A stretch of 32,143 nucleotides of DNA from Acidocella sp. (GTDB lineage: Bacteria > Pseudomonadota > Alphaproteobacteria > Acetobacterales > Acetobacteraceae). Each line of letters begins with the position of its first letter. Position 1 is the first letter of the stretch. The stretch spans positions 1 through 32,143 of the forward strand of contig NZ_DAIEIF010000033.1 of assembly GCF_027352905.1 (NCBI RefSeq), read 5' to 3'. A model generated the notes under the pieces. It did not search any database. It was not told where the DNA came from and saw only the letters and a list, made by a program, of their open reading frames with translations. Shown here in pieces: positions 9,107 through 17,499 of the stretch. Position numbers and translations under genes: made by a program.

Positions 9107-9127
9107 GGCGAGGCGGCCCGCCTCGCC
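9107..9127 (+). terminator. GC-rich hairpin after ppk1
   Basis: A perfect 8-bp stem, GGCGAGGC and GCCTCGCC, with a 5-base loop, starts 16 bases after the ppk1 stop. No T-run follows, so it would be a weak intrinsic terminator or an mRNA 3'-end stabiliser. A second small hairpin (GGTGG, loop AAG, CCACC, 9165-9177) lies just before the end of the convergent neighbour. Confidence 0.45.
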
Positions 9128-9180
9128 TCGAAGCCCTTGACCGCGCATAGAGACGGTTGAGGACGGTGGAAGCCACCACC

Positions 9181-10056
9181 CTATCGGTCAGTGAATAACA
9201 TCGCCTTGATGGCGCGCAACACCGGCCGCTTTAATTGCCATTTGCTGCCAAGCAGAAGATCCGCTGAATCAGGATTGAAATGGCTGAGGCCGCTCCATGA
9301 ATAGGGGGTGAGCTCACCCACAAAAATCTGTTTTCCGCAATCAAAAAAATCAACCCGTATATGGTCAATCCCCGCTGCCAAAATTTCCGCCAGCTCTATC
9401 ATTTCATCGAGCCGTTCGGGCCGTGGGAATTCCTGGGCGACCTTGCGCGTGAAAAACCAACCGAGATATCGCCAACAAACCGTATGGAACGCGCCGTTGC
9501 GCAGCAAGCCATTTTCCACGAAGACTGTGTTGATTACCCCGACTTTTCCGTTGAACATAAAAAATCTCCGCTCCAACGGCCGGTCTCCGCCTTCGTTTAA
9601 CAGCGCTTTTTCTGCCAACAAACGACGCGGAATTTTTTTATAGCCCCGCTCACCGGTCACATCGAACCAATCGATCTGCAGCCAGGCAGCCGCCTGGACC
9701 CGAAATATTTCAGCTTCGTGCGCATTTTCTTTCGTCACCATGATCGTCTGGCCACTTGCATGTGAGCTTTTCAAAAAATAGGGCGGCTCCAAACGGTCAA
9801 ACGGTATCTCTTCCGGAGTTCCTGTCCACAGAAGGGGAGCGAGATATTCTGTATCAATTCTTTTGGAAACCCAATCACGAGTGGCGAGCTTGTCGCTGAA
9901 CAAAACGAAAAGAGCGTTGTCGTCAAACAGTTTTCGCCAGTTGATTTTCTCGGTGAAGCTGAGTGGCGAAGTCAGGTTTAATTTTCGATCATGCGCCGTG
10001 GCATAAGCCGCGCGCACGTCTCGAACAGCTTGTATCCAGCGCCTGAATCTTTGCAT
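9181..10056 (-). CDS. TupA-like ATP-grasp protein (polysaccharide biosynthesis)
   Basis: 291 residues from the ATG at 10056. The body matches the TupA-like ATP-grasp family: LSFTEKINWRKLFDDN..LFVLFSDKLATRDWV near the N-terminus, PYFLKSSHASGQTIMV in the ATP-binding part, RRFFMFNGKVGVI, and HIRVDFFDCGKQIFVGELTPYSWSG near the end. Family members occur in teichuronic acid, capsule and O-antigen loci and probably ligate an amino acid or similar group to a glycan; the reaction here is unknown. A longer frame starting at 10218 is open, but a good promoter (10087-10115) lies inside that extension, and the 10056 start gives the family's usual N-terminus. The gene is visibly richer in A and T than its neighbours, which suggests transfer. 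Confidence 0.8.
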   Translation of the reverse strand: MQRFRRWIQAVRDVRAAYATAHDRKLNLTSPLSFTEKINWRKLFDDNALFVLFSDKLATRDWVSKRIDTEYLAPLLWTGTPEEIPFDRLEPPYFLKSSHASGQTIMVTKENAHEAEIFRVQAAAWLQIDWFDVTGERGYKKIPRRLLAEKALLNEGGDRPLERRFFMFNGKVGVINTVFVENGLLRNGAFHTVCWRYLGWFFTRKVAQEFPRPERLDEMIELAEILAAGIDHIRVDFFDCGKQIFVGELTPYSWSGLSHFNPDSADLLLGSKWQLKRPVLRAIKAMLFTDR

Positions 10057-10086
10057 GGGGGTTTTTAAGGTCGGAGGGGATTTGTT

Positions 10087-10115
10087 CGGATAGGGCTTTC
10101 CACGATTGTTGTCAA
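10087..10115 (-). promoter_or_regulatory. Predicted promoter of the TupA-like gene
   Basis: On the minus strand a perfect -35 TTGACA (10115-10110) is followed by a 17-base spacer and TATCCG as -10 (10092-10087). Transcription would start near 10080, about 24 bases before the ATG at 10056. This supports that start over the upstream one at 10218. Confidence 0.5.
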
Positions 10116-10187
10116 TAAGGATCAAACCCTGCCACGCGGCGGAAATGATCATCCATCCGCGCAACCACCTCTCCGCCGCCGCGAAGC

Positions 10188-10217
10188 TTGACGCCAGCCG
10201 GCGTGAGTTTCTATTCA
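10188..10217 (+). promoter_or_regulatory. Predicted promoter of the DXD glycosyltransferase, possibly leaderless
   Basis: TTGACG (10188-10193) is followed after 18 bases by TATTCA (10212-10217), which ends seven bases before the ATG at 10225. The first base of the -35 is 37 bases before the ATG, so transcription would start at or next to the start codon. No Shine-Dalgarno is seen. Confidence 0.38.
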
Positions 10218-10224
10218 TCAGCGA

Positions 10225-11385
10225 ATGGACTTCGTCTCATTCTGGCATGGCCCCGTCGATCCCATCACCTATGGGTGCCTGGCCTCCTTTCCCTATCACG
10301 GCCAGACACTCCGGCTTTACGCGTACGATGCCAACCTCCCCGTCCCGCCCGGCGTCGAGCTAGCCGATGCGCGCGAGATTTGTCCGGACCATGACCTCAT
10401 CAACCGTTATTTTGTTGATGGCAAAACCAGTTTTTCGAAATTCTCAAATTATTTTCGGTATTTGTTGCTGCGAGCTGGCGCCGGCTGCTGGGTGGATGCC
10501 GACCTGCTCTGCCTGCGGCCGCCGACGATCGGTCATCTCAGCCATATTTTCGGCCGACAATTCCCTCAAGGCGATCCCTGGGAGATCAATGGCGCCGTCC
10601 TGAAGCTGCCCCCCACCTCGCCTTGCCTCGCGGATCTGGCCAGGATCGCCCTCGAGGCGGCGGGGCTGGATTCCGGCTGGGGCGTCATCGGCCCGGAACT
10701 CCTCACCCGGCTTTGCTATCAGCATAATCTCCAGAATCTCGCGCAAGACCAGGCGATGTTCTATCCTCTTTCCCCCGACGCATTCTGGCGGGTGCTGTTT
10801 CCCGATGAATATGAGAGCGTCCGCGTCGCCACGGAACAAACGCAGATGTTGCACCTCTGGTACAATAACTACCAGCGGAGCGGTTACGACAAGCAGATGG
10901 CGCCCCCGCCCGGCTCGTTCCTGCACCGTGCCTTTGAAAAGCTCGGCGTGCTCGGCAAATTCTCCGGCGCCTATGACGTTACTCAGCTGGTGCATGCCAT
11001 CGGCGATTGGCTGCCGCCCGAAAAGCGGTTTTACGGCACTGGGCAAGCCAAAATCATCGCTGACATCCTCTGGAAACTCGACAATCTCGGAAAAGGTCTG
11101 GCCTTTGCGGTCGAGCAGATGGGAGCTGGATGGGATTGCCCCCCCTTATTGGGAAAAAGATGGCTAAGCGAGACCGGGGACAAATGGGAGTTTCAGGAAA
11201 ACGGCCTGATTCTCAAAAACATGGTTCCGGAAGGCCGCTGGTTCACCGCCCACGGCGAACCAGCGCGAATCATCTGCCTCTGGGGAAACGCCGACTGGAT
11301 CGATTCCTGCCATTTTGAAGGCGACTCCGTGCTGAGATGCAAAAACCAGCATGGCCATGAATTCCGCTTGACGCGACGTGATTGA
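10225..11385 (+). CDS. DXD-type glycosyltransferase (GT32/capsular-type) with C-terminal extension
   Basis: 386 residues. The N-terminus (FWHGPVDPITYGCLASFPYHGQTLRLYAYD) and the motif YLLLRAGAGCWVDADLLCLRP are typical of glycosyltransferases with a DXD sugar-binding motif, where VDAD (residues about 91-94) binds the metal and nucleotide-sugar. After the roughly 260-residue catalytic part comes a tail of about 120 residues, rich in Trp, Cys and charged residues, that I do not recognise. The gene is divergent from the TupA-like gene and shares its lower GC, so the two probably act on the same surface glycan. Donor and acceptor are unknown. The start at 10225 gives the family's usual N-terminus but has no ribosome site. 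Confidence 0.8.
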   Translation: MDFVSFWHGPVDPITYGCLASFPYHGQTLRLYAYDANLPVPPGVELADAREICPDHDLINRYFVDGKTSFSKFSNYFRYLLLRAGAGCWVDADLLCLRPPTIGHLSHIFGRQFPQGDPWEINGAVLKLPPTSPCLADLARIALEAAGLDSGWGVIGPELLTRLCYQHNLQNLAQDQAMFYPLSPDAFWRVLFPDEYESVRVATEQTQMLHLWYNNYQRSGYDKQMAPPPGSFLHRAFEKLGVLGKFSGAYDVTQLVHAIGDWLPPEKRFYGTGQAKIIADILWKLDNLGKGLAFAVEQMGAGWDCPPLLGKRWLSETGDKWEFQENGLILKNMVPEGRWFTAHGEPARIICLWGNADWIDSCHFEGDSVLRCKNQHGHEFRLTRRD

Positions 11386-11436
11386 CCCAATCTGACCGCC
11401 GGATGCCGCCAGAAACGACGGCCGCGGCTACCAGGC

Positions 11437-14400
11437 TCACTCTTTCGGGCTGATGCTGTGAGACGGCGGCAGCCCCGCTGCCCCAGGCGCGGGCGTGGCG
11501 GGTTTGCGAGCGAGAAACCGCTCGTTGAAACGCTGCAACACCACATAGAAAGCCGGAACGAACAACACCGCGATGCAAGTGGAGGCCAGCATGCCGCTCG
11601 CCACCGCGATGCCGATGGATTTGCGCGAATTCGCGCCCGCGCCCGAGGCGAAGACCAGCGGCATGACGCCGAGGATAAACGCGAAGGAGGTCATGAGAAT
11701 GGGGCGGAAGCGCGTTCTCGCCGCGGTCACCGCCGCGTCGATGATCGAGGCGCCGTGAAACTGGCGCTGCTCACGCGCCACCTCCACCACCAGAATAGCG
11801 TTTTTCGCGGCGAGCGCGATGAGCAACACGAGGCCGATCTGGGTATAAATATTATTGGCGAGGCCAAGCGCGGTGAGCGCGGCGACGGTGCCGAGCAGCG
11901 CCAGGGGCACGGCGAGAAGCACGGAGACCGGCGTGATCCAGCTTTCATATTGCCCGGCCAGGACCAAATACACCAGCAGCAAGGACAGGCCGAAAATGAC
12001 GGTGGTGGCGCCACCCGCCAGACGTTCCTGATAGGCGGTGCTGGTCCATTCGAAACCGAAACCAGGAGGCAGCACGCGCGCCGTCATCCCCTCCACCAGG
12101 TCGAGCGCTTGGCCGGAGCTATAGCCCGGGGCGGCCTGGCCATTGATCATCGCCGAGGGGTAGGTGTTGTACAGGGTGATGATGGGCGGACCAAAATCCG
12201 CCTTGATGCTGGCGACCGTGCCGAGCGGAACCATCTGACCTTGCTCGTTGCGCGCGGCATAATTGCGCACCGCCTGCACGGTCATGCGCGATTGCGCGTC
12301 CGCCTGGACATAGACGGGAAAAACCTGGCCGTATTTGGTAAAAAGATTGACATAAGACGAGCCGAGATAGGTTTGCAACGTACCGTAGAAATCCTTGACG
12401 GACAGGCCGACGGCACGCGCCTTGGTGAGATCCACATCCGCCTCAAGCTGCGGGGCCTGTGAGCGGTAGGTGGTGAAGAGCCCGGCGAGACCGCTCTGGG
12501 CGTTGCCATCCCGGTCCACCAGATCCGCCGCGTTCTGGAGTTTGGCGTAATCGAAGCTGCCATCCCGTAATTCCACCACGCCCTGGAAGCCGCCGGACGT
12601 GCCGAGGCCCTGGATGGGGGGTGGCGGCACCACGACCACCTTGGCTCTGGTTTCCTGGGCGGCGAGCCTTCCCAGTGATTTGTACACGGGCAAGAGGCTC
12701 CATCGGGAGCCGCGCTCTCCCCAAGGCTTGAGCATGATATAGACCGCCCCGGCATTGGGCAGGCTGGCGCTGTTATCCATCAGCGAAATACCGCTGATGG
12801 CGATATCGCTAGCCACATAGGGTTGCTTGAGAACCTGCTGGCTCAGTGAATCGAGCACCGCGTTGGTGCGGCCGATGGATGCCGAATCCGGCAGCTGCAC
12901 GCTCAGGATCATGTAGCCCTGATCCTCGAGCGGCACGAAGGCGCCGGGGATGCGGCTCAGACCGAAAATGGCGAGGGCGATAAGGCCCAGCCCGCAAAGC
13001 GCGTAAAATCCGGCGCGGCTGACCATGCGCTGGATGAGCCGGGTATAGGCGGCCTCCAGCGGGTAATAGAGCCGGTCGAACGCGCGGAAAACGATCGGCT
13101 TGCGCGCGCCCGGCTTGGGAAGCTTCAACAGCAGCGCGCATTGCGTGGGGCTGAGGGTGAGCGCGCTGATGGCGCTGATGAGCGCGGTGGCGGCGATGAC
13201 CAGGGCGAACTGGGCATACATCTGCCCGGTGATGCCGGGCATGAAGGCGGCGGGGATGAACACCGACATCAAAACCAGCGTGATGCCGATGATGGGGCTC
13301 GTAAGCTCCTTCATCGCCTCTATGGCGGCGTGCCGCGCGTCCAGCCCGGTGGTCTCCATTTTATGGGTCACGCCTTCCACCACGACGATGGAATCGTCGA
13401 CCACGATGCCAATGGCGAGAACGAGGCCGAACAGGGTGAGGATATTGATGGAGAAGCCGAGCGCCGCCATGGCGGCGAAGGCGCCGATGATGGTGACCGG
13501 CACCGTGGTGGCCGGCACCAGCGTGGCCCGGAAACTTTGCAGAAAGAGCAGGATGACCGCCAGCACCAGGATGCAGGCCTCGAATAGCGTCTTGTAAACC
13601 TCGTGGATGGAGGCGGAGACGAATACCGTGGTATCGAACGGGATGTCGTAGCGCAGGTCCGGCGGGAAGGATTTGGCCATCTGCGCCACGGTCTCGCGCA
13701 CCTCCTTGGCCACGGCGAGGGCGTTGGCGTCCGGCGTCTGGAATATGCCGATGGCCGCGGCGGGCGCGCCGGAGAAATTGGCCTGCATGTTGTAATTGAC
13801 GGAGGCAAGCTCGACGCGGGCGATATCGCGGATGCGCACGACCCTGGCGGCGGTGCCGCCGGTATCGCTGGTCTTGATGATGATATCGCCGAATTGCGTG
13901 GCGTCGGAAAGCTGGCTGGGCACGTTGAGCGTGAGCTGGAACGCCTGCGGGGAAGCGACGGGCGGCGCGCCCACCTGCCCCGCCGGCACGGCGAGATTCT
14001 GCTCGCGCAGGGCATTCAGCACGTCGGCGGGCGTGAGACCGAGCGATTGCATCTTATCCGGGTTCAGCCAGACGCGCATGGCGTATTGGCCGGTGCCGAA
14101 CACCAGCACGTTGCCGACGCCGGGCAGGCGCGCCAGCGTGTTCTGCATATTGATGAGCGCGTAATTGTTCAGGAAAAGCCCGTCATAGCTCCGCTTGGGC
14201 GAGGTGAGGGTGATGAACTGCAAAATAGAGGTGGATTTTTGCTGAACCACCACACCCTGGGCCTGCACCGCCTCGGGCAGTTTGGCGAGCGCGGCGGAGA
14301 CCCGGTTCTGCACCAGCACTTGGGCAAAATTGAGATCGGTGCCCACCTTGAAGGTGACCACCAGGGTATAATTGCCGGTGCTGGTGCTGGTGGACTGCAT

Positions 14401-14634
14401 ATAGAGCATACCCTGGACACCGTTCACCTGCTGCTCGATGGGCAGGGCCACGGTGTTCACGAGGGTTTTGGCGTCGGCGCCGGGTTGGGAGGTCGTCACC
14501 TGGATGGTGGGCGGGACGATCTGCGGATATTGCGCCACCGGCAACGCCCCGATCGCGACCAGCCCCAGCACGACGAACAGGATGGAGATGACATTCGCCA
14601 GAACCGGGTGCTCAATGAAGAATTTCGACATCAT
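11437..14634 (-). CDS. RND efflux pump inner-membrane transporter (HAE1/AcrB family)
   Basis: 1065 residues, a full-length hydrophobe/amphiphile efflux RND protein. It starts MMSKFFIEHPVLANVISILFVVLGLVAI and has the LPVAQYPQIVPPTIQV and NGVQGMLYMQS blocks of AcrB/MexB/MexF. Proton-relay residues are present: D413 and D414 in GIVVDDSIVVVE (TM4) and K944 in LAAKNAILVVEV (TM10). The two large periplasmic loops and the internal repeat are both present. It works as a trimer, exporting drugs, solvents or other amphiphiles with proton influx. The start at 14634 overlaps the stop of the adaptor gene by four bases. It is the last gene of the outer-membrane/adaptor/pump operon. The substrate cannot be read from the sequence. 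Confidence 0.96.
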   Translation of the reverse strand: MMSKFFIEHPVLANVISILFVVLGLVAIGALPVAQYPQIVPPTIQVTTSQPGADAKTLVNTVALPIEQQVNGVQGMLYMQSTSTSTGNYTLVVTFKVGTDLNFAQVLVQNRVSAALAKLPEAVQAQGVVVQQKSTSILQFITLTSPKRSYDGLFLNNYALINMQNTLARLPGVGNVLVFGTGQYAMRVWLNPDKMQSLGLTPADVLNALREQNLAVPAGQVGAPPVASPQAFQLTLNVPSQLSDATQFGDIIIKTSDTGGTAARVVRIRDIARVELASVNYNMQANFSGAPAAAIGIFQTPDANALAVAKEVRETVAQMAKSFPPDLRYDIPFDTTVFVSASIHEVYKTLFEACILVLAVILLFLQSFRATLVPATTVPVTIIGAFAAMAALGFSINILTLFGLVLAIGIVVDDSIVVVEGVTHKMETTGLDARHAAIEAMKELTSPIIGITLVLMSVFIPAAFMPGITGQMYAQFALVIAATALISAISALTLSPTQCALLLKLPKPGARKPIVFRAFDRLYYPLEAAYTRLIQRMVSRAGFYALCGLGLIALAIFGLSRIPGAFVPLEDQGYMILSVQLPDSASIGRTNAVLDSLSQQVLKQPYVASDIAISGISLMDNSASLPNAGAVYIMLKPWGERGSRWSLLPVYKSLGRLAAQETRAKVVVVPPPPIQGLGTSGGFQGVVELRDGSFDYAKLQNAADLVDRDGNAQSGLAGLFTTYRSQAPQLEADVDLTKARAVGLSVKDFYGTLQTYLGSSYVNLFTKYGQVFPVYVQADAQSRMTVQAVRNYAARNEQGQMVPLGTVASIKADFGPPIITLYNTYPSAMINGQAAPGYSSGQALDLVEGMTARVLPPGFGFEWTSTAYQERLAGGATTVIFGLSLLLVYLVLAGQYESWITPVSVLLAVPLALLGTVAALTALGLANNIYTQIGLVLLIALAAKNAILVVEVAREQRQFHGASIIDAAVTAARTRFRPILMTSFAFILGVMPLVFASGAGANSRKSIGIAVASGMLASTCIAVLFVPAFYVVLQRFNERFLARKPATPAPGAAGLPPSHSISPKE

Positions 14635-15803
14635 GACGGCTGGTCCGCCTGCGTCTGGGGCGCCGTGAGGTCGTGCTCCGCCGGCGCCACGGCGTTGCCG
14701 GGCGTGGCGTTCTGGAGTCCTTCCACCACCACCAGGGCATCGGCCGGCAGGCCGGTTACGGCCACCATGCCATCCTGTTGGATGCCTGTCTGCACACGCT
14801 GCTGCGCGACGATATTATTCTTACCTACAACATAGACATAAGACCCGGCCTGGTCGCTCATCACCGCCGTCTGCGGCACCGCCAGCTCGGTGGTGGGCGC
14901 CCCCAGGGGAATATGGCCGCGGACGAAGAGGCCGGGGAGGAGAAGGCTGGCGCTGTTTTGAAGCAGGGCGCGGACCTGGATGGTGCCGGTCGCGGGGTCG
15001 ATGGCTGGGGCGACGTAATCGATCCTTCCGGCATAGGGATAGCCGGTATCGGATTGCAGGCCGACCTCGATTGGCGCGCCGACCGCCTGGCCCGGCTTGT
15101 GGCCCTCCCCGATCAGCGTTTTTTGAATATTGAGCGCGTCCAGCTCACTTACATTGAAATAGACATAAATGGGATCGAGCTGCGTGATGGTGGCGAGGGT
15201 GGTCGCCGCGCCATTGCCGACGAGATTGCCGGTATCGACCAGATGGCGGCTGATCACGCCATCGAACGGCGCCGAGACGGTGGTATAGCTGAAATTGATC
15301 GCCGCCAGTTCCTCATTGGCGATCGCCTCCGTCACCTGGGCCTTGGCGGAATCGCGCTGAGAGAGCCATTGCTCGACATTCGCCTGGGAGGTGGCCTTTT
15401 GCGCATACATCGTCTCCTGGCGGTCATATTGGGACTGCGCGTAGATGACTTGCGCCTTGGCGCTGGCCACCGCCGCCCGGGCCTGGTCCAGCTTGGCCGC
15501 GTAGGGCGCGGGCTCGATGACAAACAGCCTCTGCCCCTTTTTCACCACCGCGCCATCGGTAAAATCGATCTCCTGCAGATAACCGGAGACCCGGGCCACG
15601 AGCTGCACCGAATTCACGGCCACGGTATTGCCGGTAACATCCAAATATCGCGTCATCGGCATGGAGAGCGGTTTGCTGGTGACCACCGGCGGCGGCGGCG
15701 GCGCGTGATAGCTGTTGCGCTTGCCGCAGCCGGCCAGCGCGAGAGCGACAATGGCGGCCGCGACCAGCGGCATGACATGTTTGGCGGTCAAAAAATATTT
15801 CAT
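14631..15803 (-). CDS. RND efflux periplasmic adaptor (membrane fusion protein), lipoprotein
   Basis: 390 residues from the ATG at 15803. A longer upstream frame is open but runs through the end of the outer-membrane gene. The N-terminus is a lipoprotein signal with lipobox LAGC and acylated C26, followed by a proline run. Then come the beta-barrel and lipoyl blocks (VAVNSVQLVARVSGYLQEIDF..GAVVKKGQRLFVIEP), a coiled-coil hairpin rich in Ala, Gln and Lys (about residues 110-175), and the barrel with PFDGVISRHLVDTGNLV. It links the pump to the outer-membrane channel. It sits five bases after the outer-membrane gene, with GGTGAG as ribosome site, and overlaps the pump gene by four bases. Confidence 0.95.
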   Translation of the reverse strand: MKYFLTAKHVMPLVAAAIVALALAGCGKRNSYHAPPPPPVVTSKPLSMPMTRYLDVTGNTVAVNSVQLVARVSGYLQEIDFTDGAVVKKGQRLFVIEPAPYAAKLDQARAAVASAKAQVIYAQSQYDRQETMYAQKATSQANVEQWLSQRDSAKAQVTEAIANEELAAINFSYTTVSAPFDGVISRHLVDTGNLVGNGAATTLATITQLDPIYVYFNVSELDALNIQKTLIGEGHKPGQAVGAPIEVGLQSDTGYPYAGRIDYVAPAIDPATGTIQVRALLQNSASLLLPGLFVRGHIPLGAPTTELAVPQTAVMSDQAGSYVYVVGKNNIVAQQRVQTGIQQDGMVAVTGLPADALVVVEGLQNATPGNAVAPAEHDLTAPQTQADQPS

Positions 15804-15808
15804 ATGTC

Positions 15809-17380
15809 TCACCAGCTCGGCACGTAGAGTTGCCGGGTTTGCGCCCCTGGCGTGGTGGGGGCGGAATGAGCCTGGGGGGTCAGCAGACCGCCCCAATTCG
15901 TGCGTTTTTGCATATCCGCCTTGATGCTGTCCGGCACGACGTCATGCCCCTGGGCGATCTGCCAGCCGCCGCCCAGCGCCGCGTAAAGCTGGACGAGGGC
16001 GGTGGGCACCGCGCCCTGCGCCTGGGCCAGGGAGTTCTGCACTTGCAGCTGGGCCTGCTCGGCGTTCAGCACCGTGGTGTAGTCCGAGGCGCCGTCCACA
16101 TAGCGGATCATGGCGAGCCGGGTGGATTGCTGGGCCGAGGCGTTGGCGGCGTTGAGCCGGCTCACGGTATTCCCCGCCTCGACATAGGCGGCGATGGCAT
16201 CCTGGACCTCTTGCTGCGCCTGCAGCACCACGTTCTGGTAGTTGAGGATGGATTGCTCGAAAGCGGCGTCCTGGGCGCGGACCTGATTGGTGAGCTGACC
16301 GTAATTGAAGATGGGTATCTGCACCGAGGGGCCGATCGAGACGGTGTGGCTCGACCATTTGAAGAGATCGCCCAAGGAGCTGCCATGGGTGTCGCCCGCC
16401 TCGAACCCGAAACTGCCAGAGAGGGAAAAAGCGGGGTAGAGCTGCGCCTTGGCGACGCCCAGCATGGCCGATTGCTCCGCGGCCTGCTGCTCGGCCTGTT
16501 TCACGTCCGGGCGCAGCCGCAACAAATCCTTAGGGATCCCGATCGCGACCGCCGCCGGGGCGATGGGCATGGGAGCGGGCGGGCCGAGAAGCGGGACGAT
16601 TTTGTCCGGGGTGAGGCCGAGCAGAACCGCAAGAGCGTCCTGTTGCGCCACCAGCTGCGCCTTGAGTGAGGGGAGAGACGCCTCGGTAAGGCTGAGTTGG
16701 GTTTGCGCCTGCTCGACATCGAGCTGACTGGTCTGGCCGGAATTGAATTGTACCGTGGCGATCCGCAGGCTGTCCGTTTGCACGCCGATATTGGCCTGCG
16801 CCACCGCGATTTGCTGCTGGAGGGTGCGGATGGCGATATAGGTCTGGGCGACGGCTGAGGTGAGGCTGACCAGGGCGGCGTCGTAAGCGTCGATCGAGCC
16901 CAGGAAAACGGCGTCCTGCGCCTGGATGGCCCGGCGGTATTTCCCCCAAAAATCAAGCTCCCAACTCGCGCTGAGGCCGATTTGCGCCGTCTGGATATGA
17001 GCCTGCGAGCCGGGCACATAGCCGGGGGCGTTCTTGCTTTGCAGGGAATCCGTATAGGCGCCGGTGATGGCTTGCTGCTGCGGATATAATTCGCCGGCCG
17101 CGGCGGCGAGCTGGGCGCGGGCCTGCAGCACGCGCACCCCCGCGATTTGCAGGGTGAGATTATTCCGGTAGGCGAGGTCGATCAGATGATCGAGTACCGG
17201 GTCGTTGAAACCCCGCCACCATTGCGGATCGGCAAGGGCGCCAGCGGGCAGCTCGCCCTCCACCGGCTGGTACGAGGCGGCGATGGAGCTGGGCGGGGTG
17301 GAAAAATCCGGCCCGACCATGCAGCCGGCCAGCGGGCATGCGGATAGGAGCGCAAACACCAGTCCATTCCGTATTCCCAG
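15809..17380 (-). CDS. RND efflux outer-membrane lipoprotein, NodT family, probable CTG start
   Basis: 523 residues from a CTG at 17380-17378. This start is chosen because GGGAGG lies exactly five bases upstream and because it gives a normal 20-residue lipoprotein signal ending in lipobox LAGC (C20), followed by MVGPDFSTPP, the usual mature N-terminus of NodT/OprM channels. An ATG start exists only at 17530, which would put about 70 residues before the lipobox, and a GTG at residue 8 would give too short a signal. The rest has the two OEP repeats with long coiled-coil helices, including WWRGFNDPVLDHLIDLA, WELDFWGKYRRAIQAQ and LRLRPDVKQAEQQ. It forms a trimeric channel for the adaptor and pump encoded downstream. 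It is first in the operon. Confidence 0.9.
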   Translation of the reverse strand: MGIRNGLVFALLSACPLAGCMVGPDFSTPPSSIAASYQPVEGELPAGALADPQWWRGFNDPVLDHLIDLAYRNNLTLQIAGVRVLQARAQLAAAAGELYPQQQAITGAYTDSLQSKNAPGYVPGSQAHIQTAQIGLSASWELDFWGKYRRAIQAQDAVFLGSIDAYDAALVSLTSAVAQTYIAIRTLQQQIAVAQANIGVQTDSLRIATVQFNSGQTSQLDVEQAQTQLSLTEASLPSLKAQLVAQQDALAVLLGLTPDKIVPLLGPPAPMPIAPAAVAIGIPKDLLRLRPDVKQAEQQAAEQSAMLGVAKAQLYPAFSLSGSFGFEAGDTHGSSLGDLFKWSSHTVSIGPSVQIPIFNYGQLTNQVRAQDAAFEQSILNYQNVVLQAQQEVQDAIAAYVEAGNTVSRLNAANASAQQSTRLAMIRYVDGASDYTTVLNAEQAQLQVQNSLAQAQGAVPTALVQLYAALGGGWQIAQGHDVVPDSIKADMQKRTNWGGLLTPQAHSAPTTPGAQTRQLYVPSW

Positions 17381-17391
17381 CTTAACCTCCC
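17378..17391 (-). promoter_or_regulatory. Ribosome binding site placing a CTG start
   Basis: GGGAGG (17391-17386), five-base spacer TTAAG, then CTG (17380-17378), in frame with the lipoprotein signal. No ATG, GTG or TTG occurs in frame at a suitable distance. Confidence 0.55.
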
Positions 17392-17438
17392 AGCCACCAG
17401 CCTGCCACCCGGCACGAAGGCGGGCGGGTATTACAGAT

Positions 17439-17468
17439 TGTTTATTGCCTTTCTGGAAAGTTTGGCAA
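17439..17468 (-). promoter_or_regulatory. Predicted promoter with dyad operator for the RND operon
   Basis: On the minus strand TTGCCA (17468-17463) and TAAACA (17444-17439) are 18 bases apart. Between them lies a dyad with arms CTTTC and GAAAG (17449-17460), and a wider pair TTGCC/GGCAA (17445-17449 and 17464-17468) partly frames it. A dyad in the promoter spacer is the usual place for a TetR- or MarR-type repressor site. No such regulator gene is in the window. Confidence 0.38.
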
Positions 17469-17499
17469 GCCTGGACTGGCGCCGGTTGGGGGAGGCAAG

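Noticed and set aside
7277-9148. 623-codon open frame on the minus strand opposite ppk1
   Set aside because: It mirrors the ppk1 coding frame, is His/Gln/Arg-rich as expected of antisense to GC-rich genes, and has no domain or ribosome site.
10057-10218. Longer N-terminus of the TupA-like protein starting at 10218
   Set aside because: A strong promoter falls inside it, the residues do not look like the family, and it would leave six bases between divergent genes.
11458-15827. Several long plus-strand frames (for example 13603-14835 and 14673-15827) opposite the RND operon
   Set aside because: All lie antisense to confirmed pump and adaptor genes; composition is that of reversed GC-rich codons.
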